Source: Leuctra nigra
Lineage: Eukaryota > Arthropoda > Insecta > Plecoptera > Leuctridae
Length of the DNA: 64,000 bases
Direction of reading: 5' to 3'
Assembly: GCA_934045905.1 (NCBI GenBank)
Contig: OW203768.1
Span: 30,347,060 to 30,411,059 of the forward strand
The notes beneath the pieces were generated by a model. That model searched no databases. It was not told the DNA's origin and saw nothing but the letters and a program-made list of their open reading frames with translations. This document shows positions 1 to 10,634 of the stretch, piece by piece. The position numbers and the translations under genes were made by a program. Positions within the stretch are counted from its first letter, which is position 1; each line of letters opens with the position of its first letter.

Positions 1-437
1 ATGAGAAAATTATAATATCAAAACTTAGACTATTTTAAAATATTAAAAGAATGTATTAGTTAAAATTTTTGGAAAATAAAGATTTTAAAAAATATAGCGA
101 GCTCTAAGTAATTATTTAGACTACCTACGTAGAATTGAATAATATATAACCTGTTCTGTTCATTTCAAACCCATCCATTTTCATCCAGGGTCTTTACTAC
201 AATATTATTAATTCATTTTGAACCCTTTCCGCTCAATAATAGAACATTCAATTGTAATAACTATTACAAAAAATATCAATTTCCAGAAAGTAGTTATATT
301 CGCATGAACTAATTGCACATCAAAAAAAAAATATGAAGTACTTCAGAACAGAAAAAAAATTATTAAGTGATTAGTTCGGAATTTTATAAATTATATAACA
401 ATTAAATATAAAGTATTCACAATTATGAACATTTCAG
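1..437. other. AT-rich sequence, no gene recognised
   Basis: Only short A/T runs are seen here. There is no supported ORF, RNA gene or repeat end. Confidence 0.5.
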
Positions 438-542
438 GTGAAAATTATCGAGACGATTACGGTGTTGGTACTGGCAATGATAATAAGTTTTGGTTCAATC
501 CTCGGAATCTATTGCTTCATGGCTGATCTACTTACTGACGGG
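438..542 (+). CDS. possible internal exon encoding a hydrophobic segment
   Basis: A TTTCAG acceptor is followed by 35 open codons and a GTATGT donor at 543, so the stretch would be a phase 0/0 exon of exactly 105 bases. The peptide begins VKIIET, continues through a strongly hydrophobic run (about residues 7-28) and ends DLLTDG. This would fit a membrane span or signal anchor. No start codon, family motif or neighbouring exon was found, and it does not resemble the serine protease exons downstream. It may be a single exon of a gene lying mostly left of the window, or chance. Low confidence. Confidence 0.25.
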
Positions 543-573
543 GTATGTATATTACACATAACTATATAAAGAA

Positions 574-1374
574 GAATTATACCATGTTTGACACCCACCA
601 CCTACTAGATCTTTCCCTCTCCCCTCCCCTCCCTTCCCTGCCGTAGCACTGGCTGATGAACCAATGCTATTTGAAAAACAACATTTAGTTCATAAATCCG
701 CCAACAGATGTCTCACGGGGACTCACATAGACTACTTTACCGACATAACAAGATGCTCTTAGCTCTGTTTTCATAAAGGGCGGTGAATTTTCAAAATTCA
801 AAATGTCAATAGTTCGATTTCTAATAAAGAACAAGTTAAGTATTTTCAGTTACTGACGATAATAATCCATATTACCTATTATTATTATATATTTGTGATT
901 AAAAACAATGCTGAAATGCAAAAGGAAAGATGTAAGACATTGTATAGTGCCAGGATGTGATTATTTACATCCAAAAGAAGAAATTGTCAGGTCTGGGCAT
1001 GAATTGCCCAGTCATAATGACCGAAGAAAACTTTGGGTTCATGGAATATTTGTGGACATTGAACGTAAGTTATAGCAAAGATAATTATTATAGTGGCGAA
1101 TAATATGAATAACCTCTCACTCACTCATTTGACATTTGTAAAAATGTATGTCCATGACACAGCTGTATGTTCAATTCAAATAGTTCCTTTAGTTCCTTTC
1201 TCTGCCACCTCGCCACTGACAGCGCTCGGATACTCACATGTCGGTAAAGAAGAGAGAGAAGAGCGCCATATTTAAATTTCATTAGATACCCCTGAGTTGC
1301 AAGGCAGTGAACAGGAAAGGGAGGGGAGGGGGAAATATCTAGTAGGTGGTGTTGACACCAATTTGAAATAATTC
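574..1374 (+). mobile_element. THAP-domain DNA transposon remnant (P-like?)
   Basis: The ends are imperfect inverted repeats of about 65 bases. The left end reads GAATTAT, then a GACACC block, then ACCACCTACTAGAT and a CCCTCTCCCCTCCC-rich tract; the right end is its reverse complement. A subterminal CTTTACCGACAT block is also present inverted on both sides. At about 800 bp it is far too short to hold a full transposase, and the only coding piece seen is a THAP-like exon (908-1064). THAP zinc fingers are the DNA-binding domain of P-element transposases and of host genes derived from them, so a deleted P-like element is the best reading. No clear target duplication was found. Confidence 0.5.
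908..1064 (+). CDS. THAP zinc-finger N-terminal exon inside the transposon
   Basis: An ATG at 908 opens 52 codons that run into a GTAAGT donor at 1065 (phase 1). Residues 12-17 read CIVPGC, the C-x4-C first half of a THAP C2CH finger. A GHELPSHNDRRKLWVHGI stretch follows, matching the conserved HRFP/HxLP-xxxxRRKxW region of THAP domains. The second half of the finger (C-x2-H) must lie in another exon and was not found before the right inverted repeat. It is read as a transposase remnant because inverted repeats enclose it; a host THAP gene fragment is the alternative. Confidence 0.5.
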
Positions 1375-1384
1375 CACTTGTCAA

Positions 1385-1920
1385 GAGTCTGAGAGCTTCA
1401 AGCGATCAATGCGGATCATGATGTCGATGGCTAATCAACCTGTTGTCCCGTGTTACAGAGTGAAGCAGTGAGGGAGGCTGTCTACGGTTGTGATTGGTTC
1501 GAAGCGTCGGAAAGCGTCAAGCGATCAATGCGGATCATGATGTCGATGGCTAATCAACCTGTTGTCTCGTGTTACAGAGTGAAGCAGTGAGGGAGGCTGT
1601 CTACGGTTGTGATTGGTTCGAAGCGTCGGACAGCTTCAAGCGATCAATGCGGATCATGATGTCGATAACTAATCAACCTGTTGTCCCGTGTTACAGAGTG
1701 AAGCAGTGAGGGAGGCTGTCTACGGTTGTGATTGGTTTGAAGCGTCGGAAAGCGTCAAGCGATCAATGCGGATCATGATGTCGATGGCTAATCAACCTCT
1801 TGTCCCGTGTTACAGAGTGAAGCAGTGAGGGAGGCTGTCTACTGTTGTGATTGGTTAGAAGCGTCGGAAAGCTTCAAGCGATCAATGCGGATCATGATGT
1901 CGATGGCTAATCAACCACTT
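1385..1920. repeat. 119-bp tandem satellite, about 4.5 copies
   Basis: The block AGCGATCAATGCGGATCATG begins at 1401, 1520, 1639, 1758 and 1877, so the period is exactly 119 bases each time. Copies differ by few substitutions (for example GCTTCAAG versus GCGTCAAG). Each unit contains a GTGTTACAGAGTGAAGCAG block. Since 119 is not a multiple of three, the short ORFs running through it are not evidence of coding. It starts a few bases after the THAP element ends. Confidence 0.9.
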
Positions 1921-2970
1921 GTTGTAATGGCTGCAAGTTTTGTGCCTATAAACTTGGAAACGTTTGGAATGGTAAGTATCCATACCATTACGTTCGCCAC
2001 TAAATTTAAAATAATTGAGAGATCTTGCCAGGTAAGTGAAGGTCGCATGAGGTCGAATAAGAACAGAGAGATAATGTTTAATAAATGCCAAAGACAGGTG
2101 ATGTCTGGTTTCGCATTCTAACTCCCATCACAATTGTATTTCTTTCAGATTCTGAAAACTACATATGATTTTTACAAAGTTCTGTCAACATCGGTCAACA
2201 AGCGAATCAGTTCGTAGTTTTAGTCTAATGGCAATTGGCACGAACAACTGACGACATTATTAGTCCTACTTTCATTATTTCACTATCAGTAACTGTTGTA
2301 TTTAATCAATTAGATCCAATTATACAATGTAATCATTAATACACTTCCATGTTTTCTTCGTACTCTTATGTACAAACGTCTAAAACACAACCTCAGTTTT
2401 CTTTAAAATCGTTGATGACTATTTTAGTGACTGATTTCAGTGCTTACTGACTCTTAGTTTTATTCTTCTTGTTATAATTGTTGTATTTTAATCTCTTTTG
2501 TGTATTCACATTTGACCATGTATGAACATAGACACTTGAACCATTAGTCTACGGTTATATTAAACTAAATAATTGTCAAATTTGTATAAATCTTTAAGTA
2601 AATATATCTTCAAAAGTAATTTCTGGATTGTACTTTGTCAAGTTATTTATTAAAACAAAGTTTCGGAAGACATACGTAGGGGAAATGAACCGAAGATATA
2701 CAGAATATAATATACAGAATCTATAAACATCAAAAAATATATATAAAATACTCATAATGTCTTGTCCTATATAATGAGTTTTCAATTATATGCCAACAGA
2801 AATTAATATAGATTTAACACAGGAGGTATAAAATAATAATAAAATAATTAATAAAATAATTCAAAATTTTCTTTTTGTCTGCCATTAATTCCTGCCATTG
2901 TTTGATAACCCACTGTTCTACATTTTTTCGGCACTGTATTCGTACACACGGTGACTCATATGTGATTAAA
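1921..2970. other. AT-rich intergenic sequence
   Basis: Nothing recognised. The short ORFs on both strands have low-complexity composition and no family resemblance. Confidence 0.5.
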
Positions 2971-3799
2971 CTAGGAAAACGCTCAGTGTAACGCGTTGAT
3001 AAGCGAGCACGGGTACGTGAAAATTCTCGAACCTGAAATGCGTACAGACCTCAAAGAAAACATATACATCCATATTTAATTGAAATAGGTATGATCACTC
3101 CATCAACATAAAAGTATGCTTTTCATCGAAACTTGAAAATAGCATCTAAGCACCCTGGTACATAATATCAATTCAGATTCAATTCAAGTAGCGCTGGAAA
3201 ACATTCACTTCGATACTTCATATCTGACAGCTATTAAAAATGTCAATAAGTTCATACGTTTTTAACTGATTGGGATGAAAATTTGTAAAATTAGAGGCAA
3301 TGTTGGTCCTGACGACCATGCAAAATATGAGTTGGATCAGATTTATATCAGACCATAAAAAGGGTGGTGTGGCTATAAGACATTATAAATTAAGCTTTAC
3401 AAATGTCATTCAAATGTCACTTACTCTTAAAGTTCATTATAGATTTTACAGATTTGTAAAAAAATAGGTACTTAAAATGCTGGTACCAATGACAATGCAT
3501 ATTTTGGTTATGATCGGTCAAGCGATTGCAGTTATATTGACACACAGAGATTCTTTCATCCCCATTGCCAAGCACAGCATCAACTACACATCAAGTTTCC
3601 GATGAAACCAATGGATCAATCATGCTGAAAATCATTTTGACCATAACGAGAATAGTAATATAAGTTTTGTGAAAAAATTGGCCTGATCCCTTACTTCGTT
3701 TGGCAGGAGACGCCAAATGCACAAATAAACACACACAAAAAAAAACAGGGAGATTTGAGCCATAAGTTTCAAGTGGTGACGCTCGCTACGCTCGCTCAA
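2971..3799 (-). mobile_element. Helitron-like element copy 1
   Basis: Read on the minus strand it starts TTGAGCGAGCGTAGCGAGCG at 3799 and ends AACGCGTTACACTGAGCGTT, then TTCCTAG, at 2971. The 3' end can form an AACGC/GCGTT hairpin six to seven bases before the terminal CTAG, and the next host base is T. This matches the Helitron 3' rule (hairpin, CTRR, then T). The interior is non-coding and shares blocks such as CATGCAAAAT and TCAAGTTTCCGATGAAACC with the other copies. No Rep/helicase is encoded, so it is non-autonomous. Confidence 0.7.
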
Positions 3800-4229
3800 T
3801 TACCTCGAAACATGATCTAGAATGGCGTTTTAATGACAGCCGGTCTTTAAGCAATTAATTGTGTTTTCCGCTTGTGTATATTGTACAGCTATCATTTTAT
3901 CTGACCTAGATACCTGTCAGGTAATATATCAGGATGTCGTCCAGGTATTGTCTGAGCCACACGGTTTGTCTCTATCGAATGAATATTTATTGCGTTATCT
4001 TGAGGAAGTCCTCTCAAGACCACATTCATCCATTGTTTCTCAGTTTAAAGCATGAAGAAGACAGGAATCCGCTCAGTTGTTACATGCTCACAAATACTTT
4101 GATGGATGATTTATGCACGGAAAACGATTATTCTAACGAGATGATAAGAAAGGTTGATGCAAATTAATACTTTGTAGATTTTGCGGATCAATAGGCTCAG
4201 ATATATGAGGAGCATTTAATGTATAAAAA
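3800..4229. other. short unique stretch between repeats
   Basis: It holds two overlapping short ORFs (3861-4055 and 3934-4167) with no recognisable family. Nothing else is seen. Confidence 0.4.
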
Positions 4230-5295
4230 TAGGAAAACGCTCGGTGTAACGCGTTGATAAGCGAGCACCGGTGTGCAGCACATCTAACCATGATCTATCA
4301 AATAATCACAAATAATTCCTCAAATAATCACTTGCAAGATAACATAAGAGATTTGATCACATGAGATTTGATAACATAAGAGGTCAAATTTTCTTCAGAA
4401 ACTGGGAAGATTGCCACAAAACCTTGCATTTAATATATCCAAGAGAAGCAAAATACTTTCCCGTCACTCCCAAAATCACAGGCTGTGTTCCAATTCTCCT
4501 AGTGCACTAAATAATGCACTTCCTTATTAGTGTCCTTCCTTTCAAGTGCACTTACATGCACACTTCTTAGAGTAGAATTCGAACTCTACTTGCCACCTTT
4601 TTATGCGCTATCTTCAAATAAAATCGATAGAAGCGCCATGAAGTGGAAGAATGAACTAATTTTTGCAGAAATATGTTAGGTTATGTCGTAGTCCCTAATA
4701 AGTAACATTAGTTTAAAATACATAAACATATTATTATTATGCACAATACAAGTTAAATAATGTATTTTTTTATTATTATAATACTTATATTTCATGAAGA
4801 ATCAAAGAACTACGCTTTAGAGTAGCTAGTGTACATCAAGTGTACATCCAAGGGACCATACGATGTATCCTAACTCAAGCTTCCTTCCAAGGACACTATC
4901 AAGTGTGCACTTTTTAACAGTTGACATTTAGAACACCACTCGCGATGTTATGACGTCAGATATGACGTCACAAGGTCACTATCAAGTGCACTTAGGAAGA
5001 ATTGGAACACAGCCACAGCCATTTTTCTACAGATATTGGCTAGATTACCACAAAACCTTATGTTCACCAAATACTTCCAAGAATAACAACTCCTGTCAAT
5101 GTCAAAATAATTGTGAAACAAATGTCACTGCCTACTGATATACCTATACAGAAACAAAGTTATCATGGTCCATAGGTATTTTATGAACATTTCGTAGAAG
5201 ATTTAGTTGCTACGATACCAAAATCAAGTTTCCGATGAAACCAAAGGAGCAAACTTGCTGAAAATCATTTTGACCACAACCAGTATAGTAATATA
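4230..5295 (-). mobile_element. Helitron-like element copy 2, 5'-truncated and interrupted
   Basis: The 3' terminus (plus-strand TAGGAAAACGCTCGGTGTAACGCGTTGATAAG) is at 4230. Internal family blocks occur up to about 5295, where the 3' end of the next copy abuts directly, so the AGCGAGCG start is missing. A 534-bp MITE (4481-5014) sits inside. A GCCACAAAACCTT-like block occurs on both sides of the MITE (about 4415 and 5050). Confidence 0.6.
4481..5014. mobile_element. 534-bp MITE, copy 1
   Basis: It begins GGCTGTGTTCCAATTCTCCT and ends with the reverse complement GGAACACAGCC, preceded by AGGAAGAATT, giving inverted repeats of about 30 bases. A second copy of exactly the same length lies at 55955-56488. 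The element contains several short CACTAT/AGTGCACT palindromic motifs and a TGACGTCA pair near the right end. No transposase is present. No convincing target duplication was found, so the superfamily is undecided. Confidence 0.75.
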
Positions 5296-6373
5296 AGTAA
5301 CGCGTTGATGAGCGAGCACCGACACGCACGACATCGTCAATCAAGCACGATCCATTCAATCAAAGATAACTAACTATACATTATTTATTACCAATTTTCC
5401 TTGCAACTTTTCATAAACACTCTGGATCAATTAAATAACAGATTATTGTACTGATATTTTTCCATCAATCTCTTTGGACAGATATTCAAACACTTAAAAC
5501 AGAAATAAGTCTGTAAATTCTTGACCGATTGGGCTGGAAATGTGTAAAATATTATGCTATCTAGTCAAAACGTTGTTTTCACAACTGTGAAACACAATCC
5601 ATATAGTAAAATAAATTATTTTAGATAAGGTTTACCTATACCTATGTATATGAAATACCTACATTACATTTTGACTACATTATGTATTGCAAGTTGATTC
5701 ACTAAGAAAAGAATCTGTCTTACATTGATATTGAGAAAAGCCATCTATAAACTTTGCTTTGCTACATAGAGCAACCCAGAATGCAGTGGAATTTCTGTTT
5801 TGAAATGTCATTTCTGACAGTTATTGAAACTGTCAATAAGTGCATCTATGTTCTTGACTGGTAGGGCTGAAAATTCGTAAAATAAGAGACAATGTTGGTC
5901 TGAACGACCATGCAAAATATGAGTTTGATTGATCAGATTAATCGAAGACCATTTGATGGGTCAAATGGTGGTGTGGCTATAGGCCGTTTTAAATTAAGTA
6001 TACAAATGTCAGTAAAATGTCTATTACTCTTGAAGCTCATTACAGATTTGTAAAAAATCACTTATAATGCTGGTAGACATGACCTTGCAAAATTTGGTGA
6101 TGATCGGTCAAACTATTGCAGTTATATACACAGAGTTTCCTTCATCCCCATTGCCAAGCTAACTATAACTACACATCAGGTTTCCGATGCAACCAATGGA
6201 GCGAACTTGCTGAAAATCATTTTGACCATAACGATAATAGTAATTTAAGTTGTGTGAAAAAATTGGCCTGATCCATTACTTCGTTTGGCAGGAGACGCCA
6301 AATGCACAAATACACACAAAAACAGAGATTCGAGCCATAAGTTTCAAGTGGAGACGCTCGCTACGCTCGCTTG
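5296..6373 (-). mobile_element. Helitron-like element copy 3
   Basis: On the minus strand it runs from A|TCAAGCGAGCGTAGCGAGCG at 6373 to an AACGCGTTACT end at about 5296. The last 20 bases, normally ending CTAG, are missing where it joins copy 2. Its 5' end shows the canonical Helitron TC preceded by A. Interior blocks match copy 1 closely, including the GGCCTGATCC and GGCAGGAGACGCCAAATGCACAAA regions near the 5' end. Confidence 0.65.
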
Positions 6374-6838
6374 ATGATGCCAGTGACGGTCAATCGGGCA
6401 ACAGTGAGTAATCAGGGTGCTTGGAATCAAGAAGCCGGATGTATCGCCATTGGTTGAGGGTTTCCGTTACTTTAGACTGATTTACTGGAAACCATCAAAT
6501 AATGAAAATATGTGAGCATTTGAAACTAAAATGATTTTCCTACTAGTACTGGCGTTAAAGATGAACCATACAGCACATGGAACATGATAAAAAGAAAACG
6601 GTATTTGAAAAAACGGATTGGCTACTGATCAGGTTCCTTGACAATCAATCATTATTCATTGTTATTATCAATGAAATCAGAGCTCACCTACAAGAGTAAC
6701 TATAGAGTACCAACTAGAGTTGTGTGCGTTATAACAGACTTTATGAGATGATGCCATCAAATCATTCTTAGCAAAATCCTTTTCTTTCGAATACCGTGTA
6801 TTATTTGTTCGGGTGTACCTTTATTTACTGTGTTCTAG
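6374..6838 (+). other. intron-like sequence upstream of the broken protease exon
   Basis: The stretch ends in TTTACTGTGTTCTAG. This acceptor context is almost the same as that of the last protease exon (TTTTCTGTGTTCTAG before 10473), so it is probably the duplicated intron end. No match to protease exons 1-4 was found in it. Confidence 0.5.
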
Positions 6839-7095
6839 GGTGACAGTGGTGGTCCGATGGGTGTGTTTAAGAAAAGCCATTGGATCTGGCTGGGACTGTC
6901 TCTGACGGCCATGTTTGTGGTGACGATGGTTGGTATATGAAGCCAGATTACTGTCTGCCGTGGATCCGCAGCTATAACGAGGACTTATACTTCGGATCCT
7001 TTATGATTCAGTGGAAAAACTTGGCCGAGTATGTATGTGTGGCCCACACTTACCGAACATGCAAACAAAACTGTGGACGAGCTAGAAGGCAGTAA
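6839..7095 (+). pseudogene. broken last exon of a duplicated serine protease
   Basis: The exon opens with GDSGGPM, the catalytic-serine motif of S1 (trypsin-fold) proteases, and is clearly paralogous to the last exon of the gene downstream (10473-10634). A one-base deletion near 6885 (ATCTGG here, ATTCTGG in the paralogue) shifts the frame: the original frame stops after 33 codons at a TGA. Restoring frame gives the paralogous VSxGxVCGxDG region and WYMKPDYCLPWIRSY, reading on to a stop at 7093-7095. The stop used by the paralogue (GGATAG) is GGATCC here, so the tail is about 30 residues longer. An AATAAA lies at 7217. Earlier exons were not found in the preceding 6.8 kb. A sequencing error could mimic the deletion. 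Confidence 0.75.
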
Positions 7096-7512
7096 ATATT
7101 GTGAAACTTTATTGCTTTCTAAATCAACGGCCGGTTTTCAATGTTCTGTTAAAACCAGTAGAAATAACTTGACCCAGCGAGACTATACGATATGACGTGT
7201 CATAGAATTAAATTCAATAAAGAATAACTAGACATATGTTTATCAATATAACTTTAAGTGCAAATTATTTTTAAGCCTTAGGTTCATAAACTATACATTG
7301 TACGTCTCTGCTACTTTATTATTGTAGTTATTGCCTATAACAATCATTTAATTGCATACAATAAATAAATTAACTTATTTCATTCTTACCAAGATATAAG
7401 GAAATAATAGAAAGCTACATTGAATGTTCACTGTTTCAATGGGAGCCACGCTGTAAGTTCTGCTTGCTCGTACTCAGAAGTGCTGACGTGTCTTCAACTT
7501 CTGCGCATCAAC
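7096..7512. other. 3' region of the broken exon and upstream region of the protease gene
   Basis: It contains the AATAAA at 7217-7222 and AT-rich spacer. A TCAGA initiator-like site lies near 7475 (TACTCAGAAG), about 40 bases before the protease ATG. No TATA box was identified. Confidence 0.35.
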
Positions 7513-10500
7513 ATGGAATGTGTTGACATCGTATTTGTGCTAGCAGTGATGTGTACGGCCTATGTGCAGTCAACAGACAAGAGAGAAAAGCAAAGTATGT
7601 ATTGTCGTATAAAATATCCTTACAAGAATAGGCGTATCAGACTTCTCAAGAACTCTTAGGAGATATCACACCCTCGTCAGTGTGATATCCCAGTATTAAG
7701 CGAGCGTCTCCACTTGAAACTTATGGCTCGAATCTCTGATTTCCATTTTTTTTGCTCTTCGCCTTACATTTCAAACGAAGTAACGGATCTGGCCAATTTT
7801 TTCAAAAAAAAATCATGTGAGTGTGCGAATGATTTCCAGCAAAATCGGTATATTACTTTCATCGGAAACTTGATTTGTAGTTTGTAATTAGCTTGGCAAT
7901 GAAAGATATTAAATATGTGCGCCAATAAAACTGTAATCGTTTGACCGATCACCACCAAATTTTGCATGGTCGTTGGTACCAGCATTATAAGTGTTTTTGA
8001 CAAATCTGTGATGAACTTCAAGAGTAAGGACATTTAACTGATATTTTTATGCTTAATTTGAAATATATGTCAAAATGTACTCATCAAAACATTCAATTCT
8101 AATAATGCAAGTATGATCGTAGTGGACCTTGAGTAAGATTATCTTCAAGAGGGTTCTCTATGTCTGTAGATGGACATATTTGACACATTTGACTCGCATG
8201 CAGTACGATAGCTCGCTAATCAACGCGTTGTACTGAGCGTTTTCCTAGTTATAGTTTATAGAGTTTTAATCACGGTTAGTCCAGATAGACCTCACATCTC
8301 ACATCCCTTTCTTTCATTTTTCATGCAGCATGCGGCACTCAGCCAATCAAGAAAACGAAGTGGTGGCATCCAAAGAACAACACGTCTACTGGTACAAGGA
8401 TCACTGGTGGTCAAGAAGCAGACTTCGGCGAGTGGCCGTGGCAAGCTGCTGTGTATATTAACTCAGATTTTAAGTGTGGAGGAGCTCTTATCAACAGCCT
8501 CTTCTTATTAACCGCCGCACATTGTTGTCATGAGTAAGTTGAATATAAGAAGCACTAATTGGAAATATCTAATGGAATGGTCCTCCACGCCAGTCAAGTC
8601 GTATGGCTTGCACACTCTTGTAGTTCACTGTTTTATTGATCTTAGGCGAGGTTATGTGGACTTCATTATTTGAGGTTTCTGCTGATAATGGTGGTAGATG
8701 GCACTACGGGTGTCATATTGCTGTCAAATTGCTGGTTTTTCGCGTAGTATCGAAACAACAATAGCATCCCTTGTGCGATTTGCGATTTGATCAAAGCGTT
8801 TCAATGGGAACCTTACCTTAGAGCGATGGAGAAAAGAAGAACTGAAACCAAAAAAGTTAATATTATATGGACATTTCGTTTCGTCATATTCCACAACTCT
8901 TCCAGGGACGCTGTGACTAAAGTGAGATTGGGGGAGTTTTACCTGCATACTAATCCATCCGAGAAGGAACCGCTTCCCCACGTCGAGAGACGCGTAGAGA
9001 CAATACGTCATCCTCAATACGAACCAAACGGAGAGAAGAATGACATTGGTCTTCTGAAGATGAAGGAGAAAGTGGATTTCGATGTTCACATTCAACCGAT
9101 CTGCCTTCCTCAGTCCGACGACAGCTTTGACAAGATGGAAGCGTGGGTGACTGGCTGGGGATCCCTTCGGGACGGTAGGAGCTCATTCAAGACGGTTCTT
9201 TGCAAATAATGCAAAGGCTTGGCTTACTAACAATAATTAAGCTTTCGTGTCGTGTAGGAGATTAGAATGATAACCTTTTGTGTCAAGGAGCAAATGGTGT
9301 AAGGTAATAGGCGCGTAGGAATTAAAATAACAATGTGGGGGGGGGGATAATATTGTAAAATAACTTGAGCTGGCCATACTAGTGTCTACAAAGACAATGG
9401 GGTGGGGGGGTCTGGGGGGAGGGCCCTCCAGCAAAATGCGGGTCCGGGGCGCACAGACCCGGAAAATGTTTGAATTTCATACATCAATTTGGTGCATTTC
9501 TATGCGATTTTAACACTTTTTAAGATTTTTTTTCTTGACACATAAATGTAGGTTTAAGAACATAGGGGGGGGGATTGAATCAGAGTGGGGGGAGATTTTC
9601 CCCCATTCCCACCCCCTTTCCTACGCGCCTGTAAGGTACGGTTTCTGCTGTCCTCACGGATTAACTTGGTTTTTGACGAGGTAGGGCGAGGGGAGCGGCT
9701 TATGTGAACTATAGTCTAGGGGACTGGGAAATACGGCCATGTGCAGATTTTTTAACTACTCGGGTGCTCGTGATAGAAGCATGAATAATCGCTTTGTGTT
9801 CAGAAAAATATACTGGTTAAAAAGGTAAATTGTTTATCAAAATATTTTCACATTTAGGCGCCGCTGGGGTACAAACTTTAAGGTTTTGAAATTATTTTAA
9901 AAGCAAGGTTTCGAGCAATTTGAAAACACTTCATCCTCGTCTGGGTTTATCTTTAAGAGAACGCAGATCCTGCGAGAAGTAATTCGATGCTGTGTCCTGT
10001 AATTTCAGAGCCTCAAAGTCCAGTGTCCACTCTGAGGGAAGTTGACGTGACGGTTTGGGACGATGACAAGTGTCATGCTTACATAGTAGAGAGAAACAAA
10101 ACGAAGAGAAACTCTCTGCCGGAATTATGCGAGAACGCCTCGTACCATCACAAGGGATCTTGCAAGGTCAGTTTTAGTTCACAAATCGAACATTTCGGAC
10201 GTGAGTGCGAAACTAACTTATCCGACAGTGTAGCTTAGCAACTTGCACTTGACAAAACAATATGATAAAATGGTAAACGAATCCAGGCTAAAAGTAATAG
10301 GCTATGTGTCGGTTCTAGTGGGCAATCAATCTAGTTTCAAATGCTTTTGATTTTGAAATAAGATTTACATATTTTCATTGGTCGAAGGTTATATAAACCA
10401 TAGTCTTTATTGTAGGAAAACGCTTAGTATACTACTTCTACTAATAATGTACCTTTATTTTCTGTGTTCTAGGGAGACAGTGGTGGTCCTATGGTTGTGT

Positions 10501-10634
10501 TTAAGAAAGGGCATTGGATTCTGGCAGGGACAGTCTCTGGCGGACAAGTTTGTGGCGAAGATGGATATTATATGAAGCCAAATTACTATCTACAGTGGAT
10601 CCGAAACTATACCGAGAACTTGTACTTCGGATAG
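7513..10634 (+). CDS. secreted trypsin-fold (S1) serine protease, 5 exons
   Basis: Exons by consensus splice sites: 7513-7594, 8329-8533, 8906-9174, 10009-10166 and 10473-10634. The phases agree throughout and give 291 residues. Residues 1-20 look like a signal peptide ([19 protein letters not shown]). A short pro-region with Cys29 leads to the activation site TR51|ITGG. Catalytic residues are His92 (TAAHC), Asp142 (NDIGLL) and Ser241 (GDSGGP). Cys77/Cys93 fit the conserved histidine-loop pair, and Cys29 could link to Cys162. The base of the S1 pocket (GSCKGDSGGP) has Gly where trypsin has Asp189, arguing against Arg/Lys specificity and for a chymotrypsin- or elastase-like preference; VSGG replaces the usual VSWG. 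It probably acts outside the cell, in gut or haemolymph; substrate unknown. No clip domain is seen. Introns contain transposons. An ATTAAA signal follows at about 10650. Confidence 0.85.
7662..7689. repeat. perfect 10-bp hairpin in protease intron 1
   Basis: GATATCACAC and GTGTGATATC are separated by eight bases. It lies seven bases before the Helitron-like copy in the same intron. Role unknown. Confidence 0.6.
7696..8248 (+). mobile_element. Helitron-like element copy 4, in protease intron 1
   Basis: It starts TTAAGCGAGCGTCTCC and ends GCTAATCAACGCGTTG, then TACTGAGCGTTTTCCTAG, followed by host T. It is in the same orientation as the gene and wholly within intron 1 (7595-8328). Internal blocks match the family. 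Confidence 0.7.
9308..9631. mobile_element. hAT-like MITE in protease intron 3
   Basis: The ends are TAGGCGCGTAGGAA on the left and the complement TTTCCTACGCGCCTG on the right. Flanking bases TAAGGTAA (9300-9307) and TAAGGTAC (9632-9639) give an 8-bp target duplication with one mismatch, as made by hAT transposases. The interior is rich in G runs (including one of 10 G near 9340). Non-coding. Confidence 0.65.

Noticed and set aside
1807..2121. 104-codon ORF over the 119-bp satellite
   Set aside because: 119 is not divisible by three, other copies do not keep the frame, and it runs into unique sequence by chance.
8724..9095. 123-codon minus-strand ORF
   Set aside because: Antisense shadow of protease exon 3, whose splice sites, phase and catalytic Asp are clear.
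10378..10575. 65-codon plus-strand ORF starting in the last protease intron
   Set aside because: It reads the last exon in a different frame. The GDSGGP frame with its splice acceptor is the real one.
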